A stretch of 64,000 nucleotides of DNA from Strobilurus pachycystidiatus (GCA_019915135.1 JAHLMK010000021.1:124001-188000); one strand, 5' to 3'. Shown: positions 22,586-34,395, counted from the stretch's first letter. The notes: generated from the letters alone by a model not told the origin. Made by a program: numbers and translations.

Positions 22586-24377
22586 GACGGAGAGGAATCC
22601 TGCTGGTGAAAGTCGGAACAAAGGCAGTAAATGCCATCTCAATGCGATCAGTACAGGCGATCGCGATCGAATTGACTCGGCACCAGCGGCACCACCCCGC
22701 ACCACCGCTCCATTCCTTTCGCACTTGCCAATCCTTTGCACAAATACTGTAGCAAGCTATCACGTCTATGTGCTCTTTGAGACCGCTGGACTTGACTTCA
22801 CTTGAGCCAGCCGCTGGCTGAGACTGACTTTGAGTTCATCTGCCTATACTCGCCTGATAACCATTATTTGATTTCTCCCTGCTCCACCTCCGCCGTTTCA
22901 TTAAGGTAAAGTACTCCCGGGCCGTCAGCGGAGATCAATGCTCCTCCTAGGAGGGTCTATTCATACTCCTCTCAGGGCTCTATCCGCCTCACTTCATGTT
23001 GTACGATGCCCACTGCGCTCGTGCTCCATGTACTACCTTATCCGTGATACACACGCGCGCCTCCAGAGTCCAGACAGTGGCAATATGCGAAGCGACAGGC
23101 TGAGCGCGGGGCATTGTCAAGTATACGGGTCATTACTGACCTCTGGGACTAGTCCGTGACTACATATACTTGATTTACTCCTGAGGATCGTAGATTCGTT
23201 CCTTCGCAATCTTATGCGGCGGATTCAAGAGTTCCGTGAAGAACTATACAGTATGTAGTGTATAATCGGCGGCACGTCTTTGTGCATTTCAAGGCTGGTA
23301 CTTGAAAAAGATATCTCTCCATTGATCCTCACACTTAAGTCACCGTAATTCCTAACAACATTGACACATGTCTCTTAGTGGAAACCAACGGACGAAGACA
23401 AGCATGACGTCCAAGCCGTCTCGAGATTTCACAGCCAAGGTGCTGTCGAAGGCTGCCGCCTCTTCCACGTAGGCTCGCCATACCATGGTTTTCGTGACGG
23501 TCTCCTTCCAATACTGTGTCTCGTAGTCGTCTTGGTCCTGGACTACCCAGTGTGACGGTCTTTCCTGGCAAGTATCTTGTCTCAACACAAAGAGGCGTGC
23601 ATCTGTCCCGTGTGTTAACGCGGCGCTGGGCGGTGGCTTAACAGAGATGGACCCGGAGGGAAGGAAAGCTGGTGCAGGTGAATGTCACGACGGTCCTACG
23701 AAGGTTGGTCGGTGCCTACGCCCAATGTCGTTGGGTCTTGGCAATGATTACGACGAGGTGGGAAGCAGGTGGGAAGAGAGACAAAAACCCCAGGGCCGTA
23801 CGCGTGCAATCAGTGTGAGCTGATTTCGGATCGATGCAGCCGAGTGAGCGCATGAAAACATACGCCTGGGCCAGGTCTGAAGTCACCCACGATGTCGCAA
23901 AAAGCGGCAAATCAACCATGAATGGTGACGGTCAGGTAAGCGCACAGGTCCTTCGTGAAACTTCGTTCATGTATGCTTTCAGCGCATAGTGATGAAACAG
24001 AGAGTCAAGATTTTGGGTATCATTCTGAGAGATCTCCACAGGTGTTCAAACGTTCAATAGCTTCAGGACATGGTCGGCAGTCACCTGACGGCATTGGGTC
24101 CCGAGGACGAAGGGGTTGCTCGATGAGGGTGGGGCGAACGAGCTGAGCCCAGAAGGAAGGTGTTGACGAGTACTGTTTGTTTTCAATTAGGTGAGGGGAT
24201 AGAGCCCAAATGGTTTTCGGTGTAGCCATCACGAAAGTCATGAGCTGGTCGGTGGCAGCAGAGGTGCGTTCATCAGCCATGAGATTTACGCGTGGGTCGG
24301 CAATCAAGCGGCATTTCAAGCAGGGCATCGACGATCGTCTTTGACTCTTTGTTTCTCCCCACAACCATCCAGCGGCC
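22586..24377. other. intergenic with a DUF6535 relic
   Basis: Apart from the gene fragment at 23355-23588, no supported gene is seen. The right end is the upstream region of the J-domain fusion gene. Confidence 0.4.
23355..23588 (-). pseudogene. fragment of a DUF6535 membrane-protein gene
   Basis: The minus frame reads QDDYETQYWKETVTKTM, then WRAYVEEAAAFD and DGLDVMLVF, the conserved start of the DUF6535 domain, which in basidiomycetes continues into transmembrane helices (usually LVFAGLFSAVVTAF). Here the homology stops at LVF, and neither a plausible intron nor the following 200 bases supply the helices. It is therefore probably a truncated relic of this highly expanded family. If an intron longer than usual were present, the gene could be intact; I found no continuation. 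Confidence 0.55.
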
Positions 24378-27256
24378 ATGGTGCTCAAGGTAGAGGTCGT
24401 TGAAGCATTCGAAATCCTAGGCTGCACACCAGATACTCCGCAAAACGACGCCTCAAAATGCTACAAGAAATTGGCTCTCAAGTGCGCTCTAATTATTATT
24501 TTTTCGATCGGCGCGCTTTTAACGCTTTGGCAGATACCACCCGGATCGTAATACCTCAAACGACGCGACGGCTGAGTTTCAGAGGGTATTTGAATTTCCT
24601 TACAGCTTGAAGTGGCCGAACGGGATAGATAATGAATCTCTAGCTTGGAGCCGCTTGGAATGTCTGCCTCAAGCACTACCAGTACCCGCATCTTAGCGAA
24701 GAAAGGCCAGCGGGCAGTGCCTATCCTGGTTTCAGTAGCGGCCACGACTTTGATGCAGACGACGATGTGCCACTCGATGAGGAACTAGCGCGAGAATTCT
24801 TTGAGTGCGTCCACCTCGAACTCTTTTCTCTCCTCCTTGTCGTTCAATGTCAACAGCTTTCTCTTCAAACAAGCTTTCAAGGCTCACCAGGCCAAGCAAA
24901 GCTTCTACGAAGGAGCTCGTGCGTCCTCTTTGAAACGAACGATTTGGAATCGGGATCACTGACATTGCCATACCAGAATATCGACGTCAACGGGCAGGTG
25001 GCTTTGGCGAGAATGTATACACCTATCAGGAGTCATACGCTGACGCGCAGGAGCGCGTTGCGCAAGACAAGGAGAGGCAGCGCAAGGAGAACGCGGAGTA
25101 CCACCAGCGCGTGGCCGCCTTCGGTATGTCTAGTCACAGTCCGGATACTCTGTGGATCTGATCACTCTTCACGCAGAGGCGGAATGTCGCGCGGAAGAGG
25201 CAGCTGAGGCCAAGCGCAAGCGCGAACAGAAGCGCCTGGACAACATATTCAACGAAGCCCGCATCAGCGCGTTCAGAGCTGCACGCGCCGGTAAAAGTGC
25301 AGATGTCCGCAGCCTCGTTTTGCAACATGATCTCTCCATGACCGACCCGGAGAGAGTACCCAAATTGCCGAAAGCAACAACGGTTGCCAAGCACGAGACA
25401 CTCCTTCATGCCGCTGCTGTTGCTTGCGATGTCCAGACGATCCAATTTTTACTTGCGCGTGGCGCAGACCCTAACGCGATGACCGCCACAGGATTCTCTC
25501 CCTTCCACGTGGCCATCCATCACGGCAATTTACCGGTCGCGAAATATCTTTGTGAGCTAAAGCCCCGGCCAGATGGGTGCCACCCCAGCAAGGCCTTCGG
25601 CAAAGACACACCCTTGATGATCGCGGTCAGATCGCCTCGTCGGAATGCCAGTCTGATTGAATATCTGTCCCGGCACACGCCCGTCCACGGTGTCAAGGAG
25701 GCCTGGAACCACCTGGATACGTTGGCGCTGGTTGACAACGTCGATGTCTCACAATTCAAGAAGGCGTTGGAGACCAAGGTACTTACCACTTCTTTTCTAC
25801 TTTACCTGGTCAAACATGACACCTTGTTTCCCTCCAGAATGGCCTTATACTAGAAGATGACTCGCTTGTGGGCAAGCAACGCAAGAAGCTGGAGCGGGAG
25901 GCGAAAGAGGAACGCAAGCGTGAGGCCGAAGCTAACCGCGTACGGAACGAGGAAAAGAGAAGACAGCGTGAGGAGGAGGAGAGGGAGAAGCTGGAGGCCA
26001 TTGCTGCTGTTGAGCGTCAATTAGAGAAGGAGAGGAAGGAGGCAGCGAAGAGGGAGGATCGGGCAAGACGTGCAGCAGAAACAGCGCAACGTGAGAGACT
26101 TGAGGCGGAAGAGCGCGAGAGGGTTGCTGCAGAAGAACGCCAGAGGGCCGAGGCGGCTCAAGCAGCTGCTGCGGCTGAAGCGAGGCGTCTCAAGGAGGAA
26201 CTTCGCAGGCAAACCGAGAGAGAGGAAGCTAGACGAAAAAGAGCTGAGAAGAAGAGACTCGCTTTGGAAGCGAAACAGCGTCAGGAGGAAGAGGAAGAGC
26301 GTCTTCGGGCTCGCTTGATGGCGGAGGCGGAAGCGCAGGTGAGGGCAGAGATGGGCGCACGGATACGTGCCGAGGCGGAGGCGAAGGTGCGCGCCGAAGC
26401 CGAAGCCGAGGTGAGGGCGAAAGAGGAGGCGAGGAGGCGGTGGGATGAGCAGACTCAGAGGGAGAATGAGCAGCTTCGCGCTGAGGCTGAGGCAAAGCGG
26501 GCGGCTGCGAATCAGAAGAGGAAGGAGAAGAATACGGCGAGGAGAGAGGCAAAGAAGGAGGTGAGTAGACTAGAAAATCCGTTTTGCTGCATCACTCAGT
26601 CTGGCCATTCTTGTATAGGCAGCTCCTGCGGTAGAGGCATTGGCACCTGCACTAGCTGTACCAGCGCAGCGAACATGCAAGTTCTTCCAAAGGGGGTATT
26701 GTCGTTTCGGCAAGAAGTGTCGAGATGCACATGTCCCACTCCCTACTCCCGCTACGGTGTGTGTTCTCTTATGGCCTACTACTCCGGACATTGATGTATC
26801 CTCAGGAGTCTCCCGTAACGCAGCAGCCAACACCATTGATACCTACTCCTCGCGTAGAGCAAGTCTTGACTCCTGAGCCACAACCGCAACCAAAACAGCA
26901 ACCACCGCCGAAACAGCCACCACAGAAGAAGGCACCAAAGCCGTGTCGACACTTCCTCAGAGGGCATTGTCGATTCGGCGACGGGTGCAGGTACCCACAT
27001 CCAGCGAAAGAGGTTCCATACTTGCCCTCGCCGACACCGTCTTCGCCTACTCGCCATTTTGGTAAGCCTGCCCATTGTGTTGTTTCTTGGGCTGGGGCTG
27101 ATGTCGACTGTGAACAGGGCCTGCTTGGGAAGATATGCAGACAGTGCCTATGGCTGAGGAAGAGCTGTTCGGGAGGAGGCGGAGGTAAGATTGCGACTAG
27201 TCTTTATAGCCTATCTTGTCTTCTTGATCTGGGGCCATCTGGGTAGATTCTTCTGA
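24378..27256 (+). CDS. J-domain / ankyrin / coiled-coil / tandem CCCH zinc-finger protein
   Basis: ATG at 24378 opens a multi-exon gene whose joins all keep frame. Domain order: (1) a J domain, VEAFEILGCTPDTPQNDASK ... YHPDRNTS, with the HPD triad needed to stimulate Hsp70; (2) a linker with GFGENVYTYQESYADAQ; (3) ankyrin repeats (ETLLHAAAVACDVQTIQFLL, ARGADPNAMTATGFSPFHVA, DTPLMIAV); (4) about 230 residues rich in Arg, Glu and Ala forming a long charged helix or coiled coil (25868-26560); (5) two CCCH zinc fingers of pattern C-x7-C-x5-C-x3-H, CKFFQRGYCRFGKKCRDAH and CRHFLRGHCRFGDGCRYPH, separated by a Pro/Gln linker; (6) a short tail ending RRRRFF at TGA 27254. About 790 residues. It could couple Hsp70 chaperoning to RNA binding; that is inference. 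Internal 5' joins between 24600 and 25000 are the least certain. Confidence 0.8.
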
Positions 27257-27680
27257 GAATGATAATCTACGCCTTTGTAATGAAGTTCCTTGTCAGACAA
27301 TATACTGACGAGACTGCTCTTTCATGAAATCATTGGAAGCCGCTGGGATACCCACACTTTGTCGGAATGTAAGAGTGGAAATGCATGAGCTAGAAGAACA
27401 ACGAAGCCTGTTCTGTGTAGTACAAACACAAACTTTGCACGAACGGTGGGACGTTGTCTGCCCGGAGTCCCGGACCGATCCCGATAACTCCAGATCGGGT
27501 AATGATATGACAGCCAATCCGCTTCTTTCCCTCCCTCCTCATCGTCGCTCTCCGCCGCCGCGAGCACCACAGCGGCCGACGTTGACTAGGTTGTCTGCCC
27601 ACCGAAGACCGTAATACTAGCGATATCATCACGCCCACCTAATAACTAACGTCCACAACAATTACTGCTAAATAACGACC
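27257..27680. other. intergenic
   Basis: No supported gene in 424 bp. Holds the 3' end of the fusion gene and the promoter and leader of the next gene, with a CT-rich stretch (27525-27600) common in fungal promoters. Confidence 0.35.
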
Positions 27681-29387
27681 ATGACGACTAACGAAACCTA
27701 CACTCTTACGACTTTACTCTCCACCTCCTCCTTCAGTCTTGCCTATTCTCTCCCTCTCTTATTTATCTCGATCCTCCTTACATTCTCCGGCACCTTTTTC
27801 ACCTTGGATCGTACTCGCCAATTTGCTCCGAAGGATGATGTCAAGTTGCCAGGTGCCTTCAATGCGCCCAAACCGAAGCTCAAATTCCTGCTGGAGGGCG
27901 GGATTGGCGGTCTTGCCATTGGATACGCCTTTGGAGGTGTGTTTTGTGTCGCTCTTCCCTGCTGCAGAGCTAATATTTCTGTAGTGCACCTTTCCACCTT
28001 CCTCGCTCTCCTCATTCCTTCGTCAACGAGCGCGGGCACATTATCGTCCGGCTCGTTTGTGGCAATCTGGATCCTGTCTTCCTTGGTCACTACCTTCCTG
28101 GCTGGACGCTGGAAGTACTGCGCCCTGGCCTTCGCTGGCTTATCTGGAGGGTGCGTTCCCATGCTTCTATAAACTACGTCGCTCTGAGGTCCTGATCATA
28201 GAGCGCTCTTTGCCCTCGCACTCTCGGTCATCATCCATCCCACTCTCCTCACGCGAATCGTCTTCGTGTGCATATGCATGCCGGTCCTCACTCTACTTTG
28301 TATGCTTCCGCTAGTTCGCTTCCAGCATGCATCGTTGCGGCTCGCAACCGCTTCCATGGGTGCATTCGGAACTGTGCTTTCTATCGCCATCTTAGCTAAA
28401 ATTCCTGCATGGGAGGACGTTTGGGAGAGATTATGGCTCAAAGCAAGTCTGGAATGGGGAACGAGCCAAGAGAAAGGATTGAGCGCCGGGTTCTGTCTCT
28501 TCCTCTTTGCCGGTATGCTATGCGACTTCTTCTTGCGCAAGAAGTTTGGCGAATGTCCTGACGAAGTACGTCCTTCTTGCCTACGGTAGACACATAGTTG
28601 ACTCTCCTTACAGAGATGGGACAATTATCTGGCTAATTACGCTGCCAACCTCCCCAACTTGGCAGACCGTGCTGGAACATTCATGCCTTTCAAGTCTGCC
28701 TGGGGACGTTTCTGGCATCCATCAGAGAAGCCACCCATGGACATCATATTCCCCGACGACAAATCCGACCCTCTTGCCTCTCCCCTCAAACTTAACTCTC
28801 GTGCGCCATCCTACGAGTTCCACCAGTCACCGGGATTCCTCAAGAAGGCTCGCTCAACGAAGAATCGGGAGGCGCGGTTCCAAGCGCGTATGTGCAGAAA
28901 GAACAGGGAGGCGGTCAAGTTTCGTCCACTGGGTGACCTGAGCTCTGACTCGGAAGAGGAGGACCTGAAGCCGCAGCGCCCGTGGCTGAAGCAGAAGACG
29001 TCCATGGCGTCCACGACGCCCACCTTGGTCGAGGGCGAGCTGGATTATGACAGCGAGAAGGATGCTATCGGCAAAAAGCTCGGCGATGTACCGGAATACT
29101 CGGATTACGAAGAGGATCTGGGGAGTCCCAAGAAGGTGCCGGAAGGAAAGCTGCCCGAGTTCATACAGCGCGGTCTTTCTTCGAACAACTCTAATAGCTC
29201 AACCACCGTCGCACCGGCCGGCGCAGTACCCTATACGCCGTCACTAATCAAGGCATTGGATCGTGTCGCTCAGGCGCAGAAGGATGCTTTCAGCCATGGC
29301 AGCACGGACGGTCTACCGCAGGAGCGGAATGCGGAGAATTGGGATGATTTTTGGAAGGATGTCAATGAGAAGAATGGGAAGAGTTGA
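27681..29387 (+). CDS. TMEM198-like (DUF4203) multi-pass membrane protein
   Basis: ATG at 27681. The first half has about seven hydrophobic helices (LAYSLPLLFISILLTFSG; FVAIWILSSLVTTFLAG; FALALSVIIHPTLLTRIVFV; GLSAGFCLFLFAGMLCDFFL) with glycine-rich GGIGGLAIGYAFGG, the pattern of the TM7S3/TM198 (DUF4203) family. The second half is a hydrophilic cytosolic tail with WDNYLANYAANLPNLADRAG, several acidic clusters (SSDSEEEDL; YDSEKD) and a conserved-looking end NWDDFWKDVNEKNGKS. Introns: about 27937-27984, 28152-28200 and 28567-28613. About 510 residues. Function in fungi is unknown; membrane location is clear from sequence. Confidence 0.7.
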
Positions 29388-29561
29388 GGTGAGGGACGGG
29401 ATATGGGAGGGTCAATAGGGCCTTTATGACATGCGACGGTACTTATCTTAATGATGCTTCACGACCTATCTTTATATACCTCTATTTGTTGTACGATTAC
29501 ATTGTGGCGTGATTTTTGAGGATGTTTGCGTTCACGGCGCTATGGCGAATGTCTTGTAAGT
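29388..29561. other. 3' flank of the TMEM198-like gene
   Basis: Short 3' UTR region with AT-rich sequence (atctttatatacctctattt) before the duplication starts. No gene. Confidence 0.3.
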
Positions 29562-31390
29562 AGCCAATCCACCTCGCCCACCCCGTCTGCGTTGGCTTTG
29601 GTGAGGGGAAGTTCCCCAAATCTTGGGGAACTTCCAAGGTCTGCGAAGTCCCTTTCAAGGCCTCTTTGGGGGAGGGACTAAGCGCTGCATTCTTCCATCG
29701 CCGTCGAGCCCCAGACCACCGTCACCCCTCGGACCGTACGAGTCCAAACGAGCTCTACGCTCACAAAAAGCGACACTTTGGCAGAGTAGGGGCGAACAAA
29801 GGTATCACAAGTATCGTCCTTCACGACAATGCGGGACGTGCGTTAGATGCGAAGCGGCAGACCGTGCTCACTGCTCATTCCGGATGATACTCAAAAGTGC
29901 CACGGCTGCAGAACGACAGGTTTTATACAGAACTTCAAACAAAAAGGAGCTACATAACTTGTATTGAACACCATTAACAAACCGGAAAATAGACACTGCT
30001 CGGACGAAGTCCCAATAGGTCAGGACAGTCAAGAAGAAGAAGACATCTTGGCCAACTCAAGCTTAAGTGCGGCAATCTCTGCGTATGTTGCAGGTTTAGT
30101 AAAACGAAGGGGCATGAGGGCTTGTTTCTGACCTGCATCCTTGGCCGCGTGGTCCTCTCTCAGCAATACGATCTTCGTGAGGGCCGCATTTTTCTCTCTC
30201 AGCAATGCGATCTGCGCTTCACGAGCCTGAAAGATAGTGAGCAAGGAAACAATGGGGAACTAGGAACTTACCGCTTCCTCAGCCTTCAGATCATTGCACA
30301 TCGTCTCAAGCTTCGTGTTGTGATCAGCAATAAACAGATCGGCAGCAGTCTGAATGGCCACGAGAGAGAGTGCCGACTCGCCATCAGACTTGAGGCGCTC
30401 ACAATCCTCTGCGATCATCTGTAGGAGCTTCGTAAGGTTGCCAGGCTCCATCCCCTTCGCATTGAAACTCTTATAGATACTGTCCCTCTGATCGGCTACC
30501 TGTTGGCTTTGCGTCATGAAGACAAGTTTCCCTGTCTCGATGTTGACGAGGGGAATCTTGTTAGCACGGCCACCGGACTGGAAGAGTGGCCCCTTCTCTT
30601 CCGAGCTGTGTTCTCCGGCTCTTGCTCTCAGAGCAAGATAGAGAATAGAAGCGTAGAAGAAGCACATATAATGCAGGCTACTATAGTTGGACGCGGCAGA
30701 TGCAACAGTCTCTGCGACAAAGATGGCGTCCAGTAAACGGAGGGAATTACGAGGGGGTGTCAGAGTTCGAATGCGCTTGTAGTGTTTGAGAAGGATGCCG
30801 GGGGTAAGCATGGATTGACGATAGAGTTGGTCAGAGATGCGAGTGTAGTCGAGCTTTTTGCCGCTCGCAAGAAGTGCTTGGAGAAACTCGCTGATATACT
30901 ATGTGAGCGAGATACTGGGAATGATAGGGCGGACATACGGGGAGGACGAAGACAGCAATGAATACTTTCCTTCCGCAAGGAACCGCTCACAGACGATGTA
31001 GCGGACGTCCTGGGGATCATCCGTCTGCGTATCCTGCCGGCTGAGATGGAATTGCATGGCTATACACTCGTGGCCAGCCTCGTCTGAGCGCAAGTGTATA
31101 ATCTCATCGATGAAAAGCTGCCTCAGATTGTCGTGATAGCTAGAGGGCCCATTCTCCGACAGTATACGGAGGACGAGAGAGTACGTGCTCTCTTGGCGGC
31201 CGAAGTTATCCAGGAGCGGGTAGAGTAAGAGAGTCGGTTTGCAGAGAATGTCGTACATGTGGTAGATAGTAGGTTTCACAGGCCTCGGAGAGAAGATAAA
31301 ATCCCAGAGCGCTGCAAGACCATTCCAGAGCGCCGCAAAACCCACCATGCAGGTCTTATTCAAGAGGTGCGTGCACCAGGCGTGGCACCT
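29562..31390. repeat. tandem duplication, unit A
   Basis: Unit A of a direct tandem duplication with a period of about 2.36 kb. It begins with agccaatccacctcg and includes tgcattcttccatcgccgtc, then a complete minus-strand gene copy. The same order of sequence recurs from 31922. Divergence includes many point changes, small indels and different heptad-repeat copy number, so the duplication is not recent. Confidence 0.8.
30029..31348 (-). pseudogene. unknown gene copy A, interrupted by an in-frame TAG
   Basis: Paralogue of the gene at 32338-33706. From the conserved Met at 31348 (MVGFAALWNGLAALWDFIF) to the stop at 30029 the two proteins align throughout, sharing blocks such as YHDNLRQLF.DEIIHLRS, AIFVAETVASAAS, DQRDSIYKSFNAKGM and LVAIQTAADL. 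Copy A has an extra TAG triplet at 30899-30901, just after PSISLT, where copy B reads ISLTYISEF. The frame downstream of the stop is otherwise open and conserved. Two introns (about 30285-30240 and 30132-30078) match copy B. A 24-bp internal duplication (AALWNGLAALWD) is also specific to copy A. No family is recognised. The stop could be read through, edited, or an assembly artefact; otherwise the copy is dead or makes a roughly 150-residue fragment. Confidence 0.65.
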
Positions 31391-32337
31391 ACACATTGTA
31401 CAACGTACATACACGTAAATGCCTCGGTTGCCGGCCCGCTGTTTTACGGCCATTACTTCTTTCCTGCAGGCTTAGACGGAGGCTCTGGTTATCCAAAAAC
31501 AGCTTGCTGGGGTTTTGAGCGCATTTAATACGCGCTAACTGTCATGTACTATCACAACTTATGGCCGAACGAGTGAACGAAACAATTCTATTACGGTATG
31601 CTAGTGATTCCCACTGGCTCTCAAGGTCGCCTTTGTTTGTCGTGTATGCACGACTGGCATTGTCGACGGTGGGCGAGCGCTCAAGTCAGGTCCAGTGATG
31701 TTACGTGGGGAAGGCGAGTGATGTCTTGAAGCCTCTCATGAACGGGGGGGAGCTTGTAAGAGAACGACGTATCGATGAGTGTCCCACACCATCTTACGCA
31801 CCGTTTTTGCCCTTTGGCGCCGAAGCGATATGGGATGATGTCGCGTTCCACATAGCCACTCTTTGCCATGGGACGCCACGCGTGGGCCGCACATAATAAG
31901 ACTGCGAATCTGACCCCAAGGTAGCCAATCCACCTCGTCTGCTTGGACGTTGATGAGGGGGGAGATTTGAGGCGCTTCCAAGTCTGAGAAGTCCCTTTTA
32001 AAGGCCTTTTTTGGGGAGAGATCAAGTGCTGCATTCTTCCATCGCCGTCGAGCCCCAGACCCCTCGGACCGTACGAGCTCAGACGAGTTCTACGCTCGAG
32101 TATAGTCCTAAAGTTACGACAATGCGGGACCCAGAACGACGAGCCGGAACTGGGCTTCACATGCGAGGCGGCGTGCTGCGCGTGGGCATTCCGGGTGATA
32201 CTCAAAAGATCCACGGCTTCAGAATGACAGGTTTTATACAGAACTCTAAACACAAAACAGAGCTAACTTGTATTGGACACAAAAAACAAACCGGAAAACA
32301 TACATTGCTAGAACGAAGTCTCAATATGTCAAGACGG
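31349..32337. other. spacer between the two duplicated gene copies
   Basis: Contains the upstream region of copy A and, from 31922, the beginning of repeat unit B. No independent gene is supported. A minus frame at 31681-32253 is open but unrecognised and crosses the unit boundary. Confidence 0.4.
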
Positions 32338-33706
32338 TCAAGAAGAAGCTGATCTCTTGGCCAACTCAAGCCTAAGTGCGGCAATCTCTGCGTACATTTC
32401 AGGTTAAGTAGAAACAAGGGGGTATGAGGGCTTATCCCTGACCTGCATCCTTGGCCGCGATTGTCGTGTCTTTGGCCGCGAGTGCCGTGTCTTTGGCCGC
32501 GAGTGCCGTGTCTTTGGCCGCGATTGCCGTGTCTTTGGCCGCGATTGTCGTGTCTTTGGCCGCATTATCGTCTTTCAGCGAGGCGATCTGCGCTTCACGA
32601 GCCTGTAAGATAGTGAGCAAGGAAACAATGGGATACAAGAAACTTACCGCTTCCTCGGCCTTCAGAACATTGCACATCGTCTCAAGTTTCGTGTTGTGAT
32701 CAGCAATCAACAGATCGGCAGCAGTCTGAATGGCCACGAGAGAGAGTGCCGACTCGCCAGCAGACTTGAGGCGTTCACAATCCTCTGTGATCGCCTTTAG
32801 GAGCTTCGTAAGGTCGCCAGGCTGCATCCCCTTCGCATTGAAACTCTTATAGATACTGTCTCGCTGATGGGCTACCTGTTGGCTTTGCATCATGAAGACA
32901 AGGTTCCCCGTCTCGATGTCTACGAGAGGAATCTTGTTAGCACGGCCACCGAACTGGAAGTATGGCCCCTTCTCTTCCAAGCTGTCTTTTCCGGCTCTTG
33001 CCTTCAGAGCAAGATAGAGCATAGAAGCGTAGAAGAAGCACATATAATGCAGGCAACTATAGCTGGACGCGGCAGATGCAACAGTCTCTGCGACAAAGAT
33101 AGCGTCCAGCACACAGAGGGAATTGCGAGGGGGTTTCAGAGTTCGAATGGGCTTGTATTCTGCGGGAAGAATGCCGTGGGGAAGCGGCTCTTGACGATAG
33201 AGTCGGTCAGAGATGCGAATGTAGTCGAGCTTTTGGCCGCTCAGGCTCTGAAGAAGTGTTCGGAGAAACTCGCTGATATATGTGAGCGAGATATTGGGAA
33301 TGATAGGGCAGACATACGGGGAGGACGAGGACAGCTGTGATTTCTTCCCTTCCACAAGGAACCGCTCACAGACGGCGTAGCGGACATCCTGGGGATAATT
33401 CGTCTGCGTATCCTGCTGGCTGAAATGGAATTGCATGGCTATACACTCGTGGCCAGCCGCTTCTGAGCGCAAGTGTATGATTTCATCGACGAAAAGCTGC
33501 CTCAGATTGTCGTGATAGCCGGAGGTGTTATTGCCCGACAGTATAGAATCGACGAGAGCGGCCGTGCTTGTCTGTTCGCCGATCTTGCTCAGGAGCGGCC
33601 GGAGCTCGAGTGTCGGTTTGCAGAGAAAGGTATGCATGTGGTAGACAGTAGGTTTCGCAGGCCTCGGAGAGAAGATAAAGTCCCAGAGCGCTGCAAGGCC
33701 CACCAT
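32338..33706 (-). CDS. unknown gene copy B, intact, with heptad-repeat tail
   Basis: Start proposed at the conserved Met 33706 (MVGLAALWDFIFSPRPAKPT); the frame is open upstream to 33751. The product is about 440 residues. The N-terminal part has VYHMHTFLCKPTLELRPLL and many Cys/His/aromatic residues; the middle contains a helical block AIFVAETVASAASS; the C-terminal third is a coiled coil that ends in five copies of a heptad of the form (T/A)(I/L)AAKDT. Introns near 32645-32602 and 32452-32393 keep the frame; the last exon ends RLELAKRSASS at 32338. No known domain was recognised, so no function is given. Compare the broken copy at 30029-31348. Confidence 0.6.
32451..32563. repeat. 21-bp minisatellite encoding coiled-coil heptads
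   Basis: About five near-identical 21-bp units (tttggccgcgattgtcgtgtc and variants) in the coding region of copy B. Each unit encodes one heptad on the minus strand. Copy A has only one such unit at the matching place. Confidence 0.85.
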
Positions 33707-33745
33707 GCTGGTCTTATTCAAAAGGCGCGTGTAGTGTGCGTGCCA

Positions 33746-34395
33746 CTGCACAACATATTAGTACGTACATACCTCGGTTTTCGGCTCGGCCCAAGTTTCG
33801 GCATATCGTCATGATCTGCCATATTTCAAGACCAGCTGGCCTTGTGGGCGCCCACAACTATGGGTATGGTCGTAAATGGCAATGAAGACAGTAGATCTAC
33901 ACGGCATCTATATCGAAGGTTGACACAGATTCAGAACACTCAAACAAGCTCGCAAATGGCCGTTGCTCGCATGTTTTCAGGCCCTCAGAGCTGCCACTTA
34001 GCTGCACAAAGGCGCATCGATATCGATGACAATCTCCATCACAGGACGTGTTGTTGGCACTCATTTGTGACTTGTGTTCTCGCAGCTCAAATACATCAGA
34101 CCCTAGTCTTGACGCTTGCTCATTACAGAAGGTCGGGTTACCTGGCTAAGCTCGCCGAATGGCGGCGTGGGCCTTCGCTTTTGGTTGCCGACATGCCGGG
34201 TCCGAATGTTCGTATCGTCTATTTTGGGGCCACTACCGCCTTCCGTCACCTGTAGCATATGCTCTGCCATATTTTTAGACTTTTTGCGCTCAGCGGATTG
34301 CGTGAGCGCCCGTCGGTGTGATGGCCTCGTCGTGGCTTATCTCTGGACTTTCAGAGGTCCATTTTGCCTGACAGAATCACTTGCTTTCCAGCACC
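33746..34395. other. intergenic, promoter of the permease gene
   Basis: No supported gene. A plus frame of 137 codons (33842-34255) has no recognisable protein character. Confidence 0.35.

Larger units (their letters stand above)
31922..33745. repeat. tandem duplication, unit B
   Basis: Unit B of the duplication described at 29562. It begins gccaatccacctcgtctg and contains the intact gene copy on the minus strand plus the expanded 21-bp minisatellite. Confidence 0.8.

Noticed and set aside
26229..26552. Open frame on the minus strand rich in Ser/Pro
   Set aside because: It is the antisense of the Arg/Glu-rich helix of the J-domain fusion gene; GAG/GCG codon bias alone keeps that strand free of stops.
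30899..30901. Reading the TAG of copy A as the end of an intron
   Set aside because: Copy B has continuous coding sequence at the same place and no suitable donor precedes it in copy A.
32451..32563. Short regular repeats resembling a CRISPR array
   Set aside because: There are no spacers, the units are contiguous 21-mers and they code for heptads in frame.
33842..34255. 137-codon plus frame before the permease
   Set aside because: No recognisable domain, no good start context, and it lies in the expected promoter.
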